A stretch of DNA of 64,000 nucleotides, taken from NCBI RefSeq assembly GCF_019654975.1, contig NZ_BPEW01000005.1:62001-126000 (forward strand), given 5' to 3'. Source of the DNA: Shewanella sp. c952 (lineage in GTDB: Bacteria; Pseudomonadota; Gammaproteobacteria; Enterobacterales; Shewanellaceae). Within the stretch, counting starts at the first letter, position 1; every line of letters begins with the position of its first letter. Both the position numbers and the translations under genes were made by a program. This document shows positions 50,300 through 59,400 of this stretch, in pieces. The notes below the pieces were generated by a model. That model made no database searches. It was not told the origin of the DNA and was given only the letters and a program-made list of their open reading frames with translations.

Positions 50300-52831
50300 C
50301 TACTTAGCCTTTACCTGAACACGGTTGGTATGTTGTGGATTACCTTTCGCATAAGGCGATGGCTGGTAACGTGTTACCGTGTTAATACAGCCCCCTTCAT
50401 CGATTGGATTGCCATTGGCATCTAAACGGCTCTTGTTCGGTGCATACCAAGCGCCTTGTCCAAGCGCTGCAACACTCGGCATAACGCGAAGTGTTATACG
50501 CACAGGAACTTCTAAAGTGCCGTACTGGTTCGTCACTTGTGTCATGTCGCCATCTTTCAGTCCACGAGCAGCGGCATCAACCGGGTTCATCCACACAGCA
50601 TCTTCTACCGCTTCACGGAGCCATGGCACATTATGGTAACTTGAGTGTGTACGACCTTTGGTGTGGTACCCCACGAGTTGTAACGGGAAGTCAGTATCCA
50701 CATTCTCAGTGCTATCTTCATACCCCCCCCAAGTACGTTGATACTTAGGTAAAGCAGAAACGTAATCACCTTGAACATCTTTATCGAATGTACGTTCAAC
50801 ACCAAACTGAGCCATGGCAACTGAGTACATCTCAATTTTGCCACTTGGAGTGCCAAGCGCCTCACCACCATTGACAAAAGAGTCCATCGATATCACGGGC
50901 TCTGGGTTGCTATAGTGGAAAATACCGATATCTTGTGCTTCTTTAAAGGTCGCAGGCAAAGCTGGAATAGCATTAGCATTGTTAGCATTAGTTACCGCTT
51001 TGCCATAAGCTTCTTCCATCCATTGCTCTTCAGTTTTACCTTCGGTGTATTCACCCTCTTTACCCATGGCTTTGGCTATCGCTAAGCCCTGTTCAAAGTA
51101 GTTACGACACTCAAACATTGGCTTAATACCGCGCATGGCAGTCAAGTACCCTGTGTTACCAGCAGCGTATGATGCCGATGCAAAGTCATCAGTTTCCAAC
51201 CAACTAGTATCTGGCAGCAGGATATCGGCAAACTTAGCACTTGGTGTCATCCAGCAATCACTGACGACGATAAACTCACATAAGCTTTCATCTTCCAGCG
51301 TTTTAGCTGTCAGACTTGTCTCTGAATGCTGGTTAATGAGTGCGTTTGAGTTAAGCGCAAAAATGGACTTAACCGGTGTTCTAAGTGGCGTATCTAAATC
51401 TTCAAGCCCTCTTACATCGTGGCTTCTGCCGGTCATGTTTTCATGATTACGGATGGCTTCTTCCCAATTGTAGAAGCTGATGGTTGTATCGATTGGGTTT
51501 GAAAGGCCTGAGATGCCGGAAGCACTTAAGCCTGAACGACCTTGTGACGGCATCGCACCATTTGAAGTTCCTAAGCGACCAACTTGATTAAATACCCATG
51601 GCAACATGTAGCATGAACGCATTGCTTGCTCACCGTTAGCATGGCGATTCACACCTGCGCCAGTAACGATAAAGGCATTTTTAGCCGACATGATCTTTTG
51701 CGCCACTGACTTAATCGCATCTTCTGAGATCCCACATATGGCCGCTGCCCATTTTGGTGTTTTAGCACCTTCTGCAACAAACTTACCCACACCCATAATG
51801 TAGTCGTGGAAGTTCTCTTCAACATCAACGTACTGGGCAAGATCTTTCTTGTCTGCGTCAGCTTCAAGTGCAACTTTTAAAGTTTCTAATGACGCTTTGT
51901 CATAACCAGAAACATGCTTGTCCATAAATGCTTGGTCAACATGTCCTTGAGAAATAGCCTCATACATTAATGCTTCAGCAAATGCTGAATCAGTGCCAGG
52001 GCGGATACCATGCCACTCGTTTTCTTTACCTAAACAAGAGTCGGTATAACGCGGGTCGACCATGATAACTTCACAGCCTGGGTTTGCTTTTAGTGCTTCG
52101 GAGAAGTCACGGCCTTCACCAGAACCTGATTGACGCATCTCATTCGGGTTGTAACCTATGCCTAAAAACAGATCTGAATTGACTAAGCCATTAAGTGTTG
52201 AACCACTGGTGCCATAATGCCCAGTTGCTTTTGAGGCAAAGTTAAGCTGCTGCCATGAATAGTTACCTTGAATTTTTAAGAAGCCACCATTAAGGTTCAA
52301 AACTCGATTAAACCAGTTTGATGATTTAACGGAGTAATATGCACCGGTGCCGTAAAGCTTTAAAATCGAGTCGTTTCCATACTGCCCTGCAATGCGCTGT
52401 AATTCACTGGCGATTTCAGCAGCAGCTTCATCCCAAGTAATAGGCACAAACTTACCTTCGCCTCGCTTACCAACACGCTTCATTGGTTGCTTTAAACGAT
52501 CCGCAGCATAAGTGCGCTGCTTAAGCGAACGACCACGAGCACAAGCACGAACTTGATGCAGCTTGCCCGCTTCATCTTCTATATTGTGGTCAGTTTCAAT
52601 ATTTGCGATAGAACCATCTTCATTGGTAAAAACTTTTACTGGGCAGTTTGATCCGCAGTTCACCAAACAGGCACTGTAGCCGTAAGGGGCAGTTTTATCT
52701 GGATCGGGTGGGATAGGTTTACCAGGTTCAATAGGAGTCCAATCAATAGAGTCATCATCACTACCACAGCCAACAAGCACAGCTCCAGCAGTTAGGGCAC
52801 TGGTTGCCTGCAAAAAAGTACGTCTTTTCAT
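50300..52831 (-). CDS. dmsA: DMSO reductase-family molybdopterin subunit, Tat lipoprotein (DmsA type)
   Basis: An 843-residue molybdoenzyme. The N terminus MKRRTFLQATSALTAGAVL is a Tat signal that ends in a lipobox, VLVGC, with Cys22 as the lipid site. C55, C59, C63 and C97 bind an [4Fe-4S] centre. Mo-bis-MGD binding regions follow; the Mo ligand is probably a Ser in the GHYGTSGSTLNG segment (family: Ser). A lipid-anchored DmsA fits the outer-surface DMSO reductase of S. oneidensis. The true substrate (DMSO, another S- or N-oxide, or a halogen oxyanion) cannot be read from sequence. First gene of dmsABGH. Confidence 0.88.
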   Translation of the reverse strand: MKRRTFLQATSALTAGAVLVGCGSDDDSIDWTPIEPGKPIPPDPDKTAPYGYSACLVNCGSNCPVKVFTNEDGSIANIETDHNIEDEAGKLHQVRACARGRSLKQRTYAADRLKQPMKRVGKRGEGKFVPITWDEAAAEIASELQRIAGQYGNDSILKLYGTGAYYSVKSSNWFNRVLNLNGGFLKIQGNYSWQQLNFASKATGHYGTSGSTLNGLVNSDLFLGIGYNPNEMRQSGSGEGRDFSEALKANPGCEVIMVDPRYTDSCLGKENEWHGIRPGTDSAFAEALMYEAISQGHVDQAFMDKHVSGYDKASLETLKVALEADADKKDLAQYVDVEENFHDYIMGVGKFVAEGAKTPKWAAAICGISEDAIKSVAQKIMSAKNAFIVTGAGVNRHANGEQAMRSCYMLPWVFNQVGRLGTSNGAMPSQGRSGLSASGISGLSNPIDTTISFYNWEEAIRNHENMTGRSHDVRGLEDLDTPLRTPVKSIFALNSNALINQHSETSLTAKTLEDESLCEFIVVSDCWMTPSAKFADILLPDTSWLETDDFASASYAAGNTGYLTAMRGIKPMFECRNYFEQGLAIAKAMGKEGEYTEGKTEEQWMEEAYGKAVTNANNANAIPALPATFKEAQDIGIFHYSNPEPVISMDSFVNGGEALGTPSGKIEMYSVAMAQFGVERTFDKDVQGDYVSALPKYQRTWGGYEDSTENVDTDFPLQLVGYHTKGRTHSSYHNVPWLREAVEDAVWMNPVDAAARGLKDGDMTQVTNQYGTLEVPVRITLRVMPSVAALGQGAWYAPNKSRLDANGNPIDEGGCINTVTRYQPSPYAKGNPQHTNRVQVKAK

Positions 52832-53425
52832 TTTGCGTTACCTCGACATTTAACAACATTGTCACGCCTAAATGGCGCATTTTAAGTGCGTGTTTGCCCA
52901 CACTTTTAATAAGGTAATTGTCTGCCTAATGTTGAAAATTAAAAAAACTTGCAGAGAGAAGTGTGATATTGACGTGTGGTTTTCAACATAATGTTCAACA
53001 TTTCGTGAGCAAGTTCGCTAAATGTTTTTCGCTTGTTTAACCTAAGCTAACTAACTTTACTAAGCAGATCACATTCGTGAATACGACTGTGAGATACAAC
53101 TGGAGACATCTTTAAATAACCATAAATAACATACACTTACTTTTAAAGCGTAATTTCAAAAAGTATTTATTAAGGAATGGAAATCAGTTTCATTCGGTTT
53201 TTTATTCGATAGCTTTACCACTATTTAAATATTAACCGCTCTCTGTTTTCTATAAGATAAAGTTTAATTAACTGCGGCTGTATCTGCTATGTAGAAATAG
53301 TAATATCGACGTTCGCGCTCTTTCTTTGCCATTGCGATGCTTACTATTCGTAAGTGTCGAATAACCGTCCATATAACAGCCAAGGAAACTGAGTGTGAAT
53401 AACACCAATCCAATTGATTTTAATA
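52832..53425. other. dmsA upstream region, 594 bp without genes
   Basis: There is no coding frame. The right half (53003-53425) shows TCAC-attc-GTGA (around 53071) and TGTGA halves that might recruit CRP, plus a short TATTCG/CGAATA hairpin near 53345-53363 downstream of the first LysR gene. The left half carries the inverted-repeat set annotated separately. Confidence 0.5.
52929..53002. promoter_or_regulatory. Inverted-repeat operator set upstream of dmsA
   Basis: ATGTTGAAAA (52929-52938) and TTTTCAACAT (52980-52989) form a perfect 10-bp inverted repeat 41 bases apart. The second arm touches a perfect palindrome AATGTT-C-AACATT (52990-53002). All arms share the core TGTTgAA, so this is a three-site array for a dimeric regulator about 100-170 bp before dmsA. 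A TGTGA lies between. The two LysR-type proteins encoded next door are the natural candidates. Confidence 0.6.
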
Positions 53426-54376
53426 TTATTTATGAGACTTGATGATATAAGATTCTAGTGTTTGCTGTAACCACATCGGCGAAATAACTTTACCGTCAGA
53501 TGCTCTCTTTAGCCACAGATAAACAGTTGGATAACTAAAACCTTTCAATAGTGCTCGATCTTGTGAATAGTCAACCTTTTTAGCCTTTATACCACTAATG
53601 CTCGCTAAAAAATCAACTGCAGCCTTCACCCCTACAATCATAACCGCCTCGGAATTAACCAAACTACTCGCTGCGCTACCAAGATCTGGAGCTGTTGCAT
53701 ACACCTGCATAGGCTTGCCCTGTGACGCAGCATAAACCCCTATTGGAGATTTATTTGCAGGAAATGGCATAGTGGCAAGCTTTACTATGGGGTAATTAAT
53801 CATGTTGTCAATTGAAGGGGCGTCCCAAATAGGATGATAGGATTGCGCAACTAAATACCCTCCTCTATGCTGGATAATGGATTTCGACAAGATTTCTTTA
53901 CGCGTTGACGGTTTGAAGCAAATTGCGGCTTCGATCTCACCATCAATCAATTGCTGCTCACTGAGTTCTGACCAAGCAGTGGTTGATATTGCAATATTGG
54001 GATTTTGTTGATGATTGATGGCATCATTAACAATTTCCTGCGCTAAGCCGATTTCTAGCTGTGGCACCGTCGCAATGACGATAGGCGGTTCAGCGGAAGG
54101 TACCTTTTCAATAGCATCTTTCTCAATAGAACGACTACAAGCTAATATTTCTGCTAACGGTGCATGTAAATCATGAGTCAGTTCTGTAGCAACCAGCCGA
54201 TTGTTTTGTCTAATAAAGAGAGGATCGCCAAAAACGTCCCTTAAAGCACTCAGCGCACGGCTCACTTTGGGCTGCGATAGACAAAGGTCGTTTGCAACAA
54301 CTTTGGTGCTGCCTTTGAGGTATAACTGACAAAATATCTCAATAGTACTAATACTAATATTACTCAGTTTTTTCAT
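53426..54376 (-). CDS. LysR-type regulator, second of a pair
   Basis: A 316-residue LysR-family protein. The winged helix at the N terminus has VVANDLCLSQPKVSRALSAL (about 25-44) as its recognition region and then DPLFIRQNNRL; the effector domain spans 90-300 with two lobes. GGAG six bases before ATG 54376. Its first 17 bases overlap the end of the other LysR gene, so both are made from one message. Likely targets are dmsABGH and/or the divergent cytochrome gene. The effector is unknown. Confidence 0.85.
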   Translation of the reverse strand: MKKLSNISISTIEIFCQLYLKGSTKVVANDLCLSQPKVSRALSALRDVFGDPLFIRQNNRLVATELTHDLHAPLAEILACSRSIEKDAIEKVPSAEPPIVIATVPQLEIGLAQEIVNDAINHQQNPNIAISTTAWSELSEQQLIDGEIEAAICFKPSTRKEILSKSIIQHRGGYLVAQSYHPIWDAPSIDNMINYPIVKLATMPFPANKSPIGVYAASQGKPMQVYATAPDLGSAASSLVNSEAVMIVGVKAAVDFLASISGIKAKKVDYSQDRALLKGFSYPTVYLWLKRASDGKVISPMWLQQTLESYIIKSHK

Positions 54377-55337
54377 TTATATCTCCAGCAGGCAAAACCA
54401 TATTTCCTTTTATATAATTCTGAATTTCATGTATTAACCAAGCGGGAATATCTGCGTTCTTTCTCGATTGGGTAATATAGTGATGGTATTGACCACTGCG
54501 CTGATTAATCAATTTGCAGGTTGAGTCATCTAACTGCTTCGCAGAAATATCTCCTCGTTGACAAAGAAACTCAATCGCATCTCTATAGCATAAAAGTGCA
54601 ATGGCATTACTGCTTTCAAGTTGGATCATCAGATCTGCTAACAAACATACCTTTGCAACCACGTTTAAACTACGATGGCAGTCTAGCGCGTAGCATTCCA
54701 GGGGATCCGTAATATCCTCCTGTTCATTCCCTGCGAAACTGATGTATGGGTAATAAAAAATATTATCAAGCTGTAGTGGCTCATTTAGCGCCAGAACTGA
54801 ATGTTGACCGCTAGCAACCATCACATAAGCATTTGACTTAACAATGAGTCTTGAAGATAACTGCTCTGTATTATACGCGCTATATGTCACAGCTATATCT
54901 AACCGTTGTTGCTTTAATAGCTCGCCTACGTTGCTATGGCAGGATTTGATGTGGAATATAAAGTCGTCGTTTTCTTCAGCCGCTCTTTTTTGTAAATGGC
55001 GTAAAAGATTCAGTGATAATGTTGGAGGACATGCAATTATTAGCTCACGTTTTCGGGGGCCTTCAAGATGAATGTCAAAGCTTTCGCATTTTTTAGCTAA
55101 CTGTACGATTTTCTTCATTTTAGGGTAAATATCATCAGCAAGGCTGCTTCGCTCGAACCCCTGTTGTTTACGAATAAATAACGGTGCATTCATCGAATGC
55201 CTAATTGATTTTAAGCTCCGACTTACTTTTGAGCTTGGTACCCCAAGCGCTTTGCTTACTGCCGTTGCATTTAATAATTCGTACAGCAAAACAAATACTT
55301 GAATATCAAACAAGCTATTCGCATTTAACTTCTTCAT
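54360..55337 (-). CDS. LysR-type regulator, first of a pair
   Basis: A 325-residue LysR-family protein. The HTH is ATAVSKALGVPSSKVSRSLKSI (split here as ATAVSKALG and VPSSKVSRSLKSI, about 25-47), followed by APLFIRKQQGFERS. It shares the MKKL start, length and domain layout with the gene that follows, so the pair probably arose by tandem duplication and then diverged widely. It diverges from the decahaem cytochrome gene across a 400-bp gap. Effector unknown; hetero-oligomers of the two are possible but speculative. Confidence 0.82.
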   Translation of the reverse strand: MKKLNANSLFDIQVFVLLYELLNATAVSKALGVPSSKVSRSLKSIRHSMNAPLFIRKQQGFERSSLADDIYPKMKKIVQLAKKCESFDIHLEGPRKRELIIACPPTLSLNLLRHLQKRAAEENDDFIFHIKSCHSNVGELLKQQRLDIAVTYSAYNTEQLSSRLIVKSNAYVMVASGQHSVLALNEPLQLDNIFYYPYISFAGNEQEDITDPLECYALDCHRSLNVVAKVCLLADLMIQLESSNAIALLCYRDAIEFLCQRGDISAKQLDDSTCKLINQRSGQYHHYITQSRKNADIPAWLIHEIQNYIKGNMVLPAGDINEKTE

Positions 55338-55740
55338 CCAACCTCAGAAAGATTACTCGCTTCTTATGTACACTAATTTAAACCAATAGTTATCGCATAG
55401 GTATGCGTGTTATCTAAATTCTACCGCTTTACTTTAGTTAAGGCTCAATTATGTGACTTATGCATGTAAATTAATGAATTTCAGTTTTTAGATTTGCAAT
55501 ATATGCATTTCACATTTTCGCCCTGCGAATATTGAAGCATAAACCCAGGAAAACACAATAAAGAAAAACAAACAACCAACTAGAATACCAATATCAAGAT
55601 ATTCATCCAACATTAAAGGCAGGCAAAGACGTTTACACCAAAAACATTCATTCATCATCAGTGATCCACTTCATATTCACAACAAAGCCAACTCACTAAC
55701 ATTTCAACAACCAAAAGTGGTTATTTCTAAGGAACGTATG
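55338..55740. other. Divergent gap LysR pair / decahaem cytochrome, 403 bp
   Basis: There is no coding frame. It contains ATGTGACTTATGCATGTAA (near 55449), a partial CRP-like site, and TGCA-ATATA-TGCA (55496-55508). I do not find the TGTTgAA repeat of the dmsA region here except a lone CAACATT at about 55607-55613. The 140 bp next to the gene are A-rich and C-rich with few G, like a long untranslated leader. Confidence 0.4.
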
Positions 55741-57927
55741 ATGATAACAACAAAAAAAGCATCGTTAGCGCTGTTGATTAGCTCAGCATTTCTAATCTCA
55801 GGCTGTTCAGATGGTGAAGATGGCAAAAATGGTGAAGATGGACAACCTGGAGGACCAGGCGATCCAGGTACCTCTGGTCTGCATATTGATATGGCTACAG
55901 AGGCAATGGCTGAAATCAGCAACGCAACTTATGCAGACGGAATCATTACCGTTAATTTTGAGCTGGAAAACAAACAGGGTGTAGGGCTACATGGTCTTAG
56001 CGCTGAAAATGAGTATCATGATTTCCGTTTCTCATTAGCCCAGCTAAAAACCAATGAAGGTTCAGATCTTAAACAGTGGATATCTCTGTTAAATGAAGCA
56101 ACAAACGATGAAGGAACCACATTCGAGCAAGGCTTTGAGCAGATAAAAAACTGTGCAGAGTGTCTTGTCGATCATAAAGATGGTACCTATACCTACAGAT
56201 TCAATACTAACTTAACCACAGCGGTTGATCCTGCTGGAGTGGTCTTTGATTCATCCTTGACTCAGCGTATTGCTATCGAGATGCAGTTTGAATATGCCTC
56301 GGGCCATGAGCTAGCTGAAAATGCCCATTATGACTGGGTCCCAGCAACCAATGCGACCGAGGGGGTAGAGACCCGCGAGTTGGTAACACTTGAAACTTGT
56401 TACACGTGTCACCAACCGGACAGCCTTAAGGCTCACGGTGGTCGCAGACTTGATCTTGAAAACTGTCAGTCATGTCACAACGGCATTGTTTCCGATCCAA
56501 ATGATGTTTCAGTTGAGTTAGGTCATATGGTACATGCAATTCATATGGGACCTGAGCGCGAAGGAAAGGATGCTGAAGGCAATGTCGTTCCTATGCCTTA
56601 TACCATCGCAGGTTACGGTGGCGACCATGCATTTGATTATCCTGCATTCCCAACTAAACCGTTTATGGATTGCGCTGTATGTCATGTTCAAGATGAAACA
56701 TTAGCAGATAAAGATCTATGGCTTACAAACGCAAATGCCAATGCTTGTACCGGTTGTCATACCGACTCACCTGCACAACATAAATCAGATAAGAACCCTG
56801 AGTTGGTTTGTACCGATTGTCATAGTGTTGAAGTTCATTCAAAAGCAGCTAAACCATACCAAGCGGCTAATGATTACAGTGTAGAAGTCAGCAATGTTGC
56901 AATTGACGCTACTAACTTGATTAGCTTTGACATGAAAATAATGGCTGCTAATGGTGAGCGAGTTACAAAAGCTGAAGTCTATAAACTAGGTTACAGCAAA
57001 CCCTATATGGTTGTAAGTTGGGATGTTGAAAAGGATTACCCTGATTATAATCAAGCGCCATACAGTGAGCGTCGAATCGATATTAAAGATGACACCAAAG
57101 CAACTTGGAATGCTGATAACTCGGTAAGTGTTGCTGTGACTATCAATTTCCCTACAGATATAGCATCACGTTCACTCGAAGTTCTACCGGTATTGAAAGT
57201 CTGTTTCGAAGAGGGAACTGATAAGCGTACTAACTGTGATTCGAGCAATGCTTATCCGGCTTATGTTCAGACTCCCGCTTACCGTACGGTGCTAGCAGAT
57301 TCTGAAGCGGTAGTGGCTGAACGCCGTTCAATTATTGATACAGCATCATGCCATAGTTGCCACAGCTATGAGTTCTATCATGATTCAAATGGTGTGAACT
57401 GTATTGCTTGTCATACCAACGATAAGAAACTAGGAGCTGTAGAAATTGATCATCAGCCTGTTGCTTGGGGAGAAATGAAGTCTACAAGCTTTATGTATAA
57501 AGCACATAAAGCGAGTGGCCACGACAACGGCCACGGCGGTAGCGGTACTATCTTGAAGACAGATTGTACTACTTGTCACTCAGCGACTGAAGGTTATGGC
57601 GGACTTAAGTATGGTTTCGAACTTGGTCGAAATGCAGGTCAGGCACACACTGTACCAAGCTTTATCGCTAGCGAAGGTAATACAGATACAGTAGAGACTT
57701 GGTACGCATCTCCTGACGCTGCCGCTTGTATGAGCTGTCACCAGAAGTACCTGTCAGATGCTGCAATGTCTCATATCAGAAGCAACGGTGGCTACTTTGG
57801 TGCTAACAAGGATGCTAACCATATTGTTGATGTCAATGATGCCGGCAATGCTAAAGATGCGAAAGAAGCTTGTGCCACTTGTCACAGCCCAGTGAAAGTC
57901 ATGGAACACCATGGGTTTATTCTATAG
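55741..57927 (+). CDS. Decahaem c-type cytochrome lipoprotein, OmcA/MtrC family
   Basis: 728 residues from ATG 55741 (AAGGA seven bases before; ATG 55738 also possible). Lipobox LISGC with Cys22 marks an outer-membrane lipoprotein. Next is a collagen-like Gly-x-x stretch (about 26-46). Ten CXXCH haem sites occur in two groups of five: about 220-370 (CYTCH, CQSCH, CAVCH, CTGCH, CTDCH) and 540-715 (CHSCH, CIACH, CTTCH, CMSCH, CATCH), the MtrC/OmcA pattern. Oddities: C138-x2-C141 without His, and a C488-x10-C499 pair where MtrC has CX8C. It would reduce extracellular acceptors or feed an outer-surface enzyme. Confidence 0.92.
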   Translation: MITTKKASLALLISSAFLISGCSDGEDGKNGEDGQPGGPGDPGTSGLHIDMATEAMAEISNATYADGIITVNFELENKQGVGLHGLSAENEYHDFRFSLAQLKTNEGSDLKQWISLLNEATNDEGTTFEQGFEQIKNCAECLVDHKDGTYTYRFNTNLTTAVDPAGVVFDSSLTQRIAIEMQFEYASGHELAENAHYDWVPATNATEGVETRELVTLETCYTCHQPDSLKAHGGRRLDLENCQSCHNGIVSDPNDVSVELGHMVHAIHMGPEREGKDAEGNVVPMPYTIAGYGGDHAFDYPAFPTKPFMDCAVCHVQDETLADKDLWLTNANANACTGCHTDSPAQHKSDKNPELVCTDCHSVEVHSKAAKPYQAANDYSVEVSNVAIDATNLISFDMKIMAANGERVTKAEVYKLGYSKPYMVVSWDVEKDYPDYNQAPYSERRIDIKDDTKATWNADNSVSVAVTINFPTDIASRSLEVLPVLKVCFEEGTDKRTNCDSSNAYPAYVQTPAYRTVLADSEAVVAERRSIIDTASCHSCHSYEFYHDSNGVNCIACHTNDKKLGAVEIDHQPVAWGEMKSTSFMYKAHKASGHDNGHGGSGTILKTDCTTCHSATEGYGGLKYGFELGRNAGQAHTVPSFIASEGNTDTVETWYASPDAAACMSCHQKYLSDAAMSHIRSNGGYFGANKDANHIVDVNDAGNAKDAKEACATCHSPVKVMEHHGFIL

Positions 57928-57995
57928 AAAATATTGCTACAGCAGAGAACCTAACTTGTCCCTAGGTTTACGCTAAAGTTATACCCCTGCAAAAG

Positions 57996-58022
57996 TCAAA
58001 GGCACCTTCGGGTGCCTTTTTA
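57996..58022. terminator. Bidirectional terminator
   Basis: AAAGGCACC / GGTGCCTTT around TTCG is flanked by A- and T-runs. It lies between the convergent cytochrome and Omp85-like genes and can serve both. Confidence 0.9.
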
Positions 58023-58057
58023 TCTACTTTTGATTATTATCTAAATCTGTTTTGGCT

Positions 58058-59332
58058 TTAAAAAGGTTGATTAACCATCACCCAAAACTGACTGTCTTCT
58101 TTGCTATAAGCCAGCTCAGCGCGAACAACCACATTCTCAACCTCGAAACGTGCCCCAATACCCGCTGACCAATCTAAGTCATCATGCAGTGCTGCCGCGT
58201 CAAACTCATCAGCGACCTGCCCCGCTTCAGCAAATACCACCCATTGCCACCATGGAATATCGTACAAGTTAAATACCGGCCACTGCTGTAATGGCTGCCA
58301 TCTTGGTTGAATTCGGTACTCTGCCGAGTACATTACCGCTGAGCGACCCGTAAAGCGTTTACTGGCGTAACCTCTCAGGCGTTCAAAACCACCTAAGCTC
58401 ACTCCAGCGAATGAAGGAGGCCGATGATAGTTATTACCACTCTGCGCATTCCAAGTCGGGGTATCGGCCAAATAAAAGTTAAATGCCATCACCTGCTGCG
58501 CAAACCAATCGTTGCTACCAATAGCAAAGAACGCACTCTGCTCAAACTCCCATGTCGTCCAACTATTGCGCTCGTTAGAGCCAAAATCTCGGCTCACTTT
58601 AAGGCTTGTCTGGCCGCCTTGAGTACTGTTTTTACCGTTATCACGGTTGTCCCAATCTAACTCAAACGCAACACCTTGGGCTTTTTCAGGTAAGTATTCA
58701 TAGCCCTGTAACTCACGAGTTTGTATAAACGGACTGACTTTAATACTGGTCACGCCAGAATTAAGTGGATCCCAACTGATAGGTTCTTTACTGCGGGCAA
58801 GACTGCGTGCTGCGCCTGCGCTGCCGCGTCCCCATGGTAGTACATATTTGGCATGCAAACGGGTATAGGATTCATCACCAAAGGTAACCACTTTGCTGGT
58901 CTCTTGATGAGGTGCTGTAGAGTCCAAAAGGTAATAAACCCCCTCTTTAAACTCCGCTTGATAAGTTTCAACCGAAAAGAGCCAACTATCGACGTTAGGG
59001 ATCTGATAGTTATGTGCACTTAAATAGCCGACCCAGCTATCGTTTGCACTGTATAAACCAATTCCTAGAATGGAGGCTTGCACCTGTCCGGCATGCTTTA
59101 TCACCCCTGCCGCGCCTAATGCAGTGCTTAGCGACTCAGATGAGAAAGCAAATGGCACCGCGACAAACTCTGAATCAGTAGCTGTTACAGTTGAGCTTTC
59201 TTGCTCGGATAGTGATGATTCTGTCGTGGCCGCAGACGAACTTTGCGGCTCAGTGATAATCGTTGTGCTCGCAAAAGCTAAAGGTTGTAGCGTCACGGCC
59301 ACGACAACAAAAATAGATGATTGTAATTTCAA
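58058..59332 (-). CDS. Omp85-like outer-membrane barrel without POTRA domains
   Basis: A 424-residue protein with a signal peptide (about 21 residues), a Ser/Thr/Glu-rich linker (about 25-60), and a beta-barrel ending in VMVNQPF. GGFERLRGYASKRFTG is the loop-6 R-G-Y/F motif of the BamA/TamA/FhaC superfamily (surface-antigen domain), followed by AVMYSAEYRI. The N terminus has no room for POTRA repeats. The start is TTG 59332: an in-frame TGA lies four codons upstream. Function unknown. Convergent with the cytochrome gene; a link is not proven. Confidence 0.75.
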   Translation of the reverse strand: MKLQSSIFVVVAVTLQPLAFASTTIITEPQSSSAATTESSLSEQESSTVTATDSEFVAVPFAFSSESLSTALGAAGVIKHAGQVQASILGIGLYSANDSWVGYLSAHNYQIPNVDSWLFSVETYQAEFKEGVYYLLDSTAPHQETSKVVTFGDESYTRLHAKYVLPWGRGSAGAARSLARSKEPISWDPLNSGVTSIKVSPFIQTRELQGYEYLPEKAQGVAFELDWDNRDNGKNSTQGGQTSLKVSRDFGSNERNSWTTWEFEQSAFFAIGSNDWFAQQVMAFNFYLADTPTWNAQSGNNYHRPPSFAGVSLGGFERLRGYASKRFTGRSAVMYSAEYRIQPRWQPLQQWPVFNLYDIPWWQWVVFAEAGQVADEFDAAALHDDLDWSAGIGARFEVENVVVRAELAYSKEDSQFWVMVNQPF

Positions 59333-59400
59333 TTTAAAAGGTCTTCACGCCAGTGGTGGGCATCCCGCCTCACCAAAAGCGACTTAACTTTATCTCTTGC

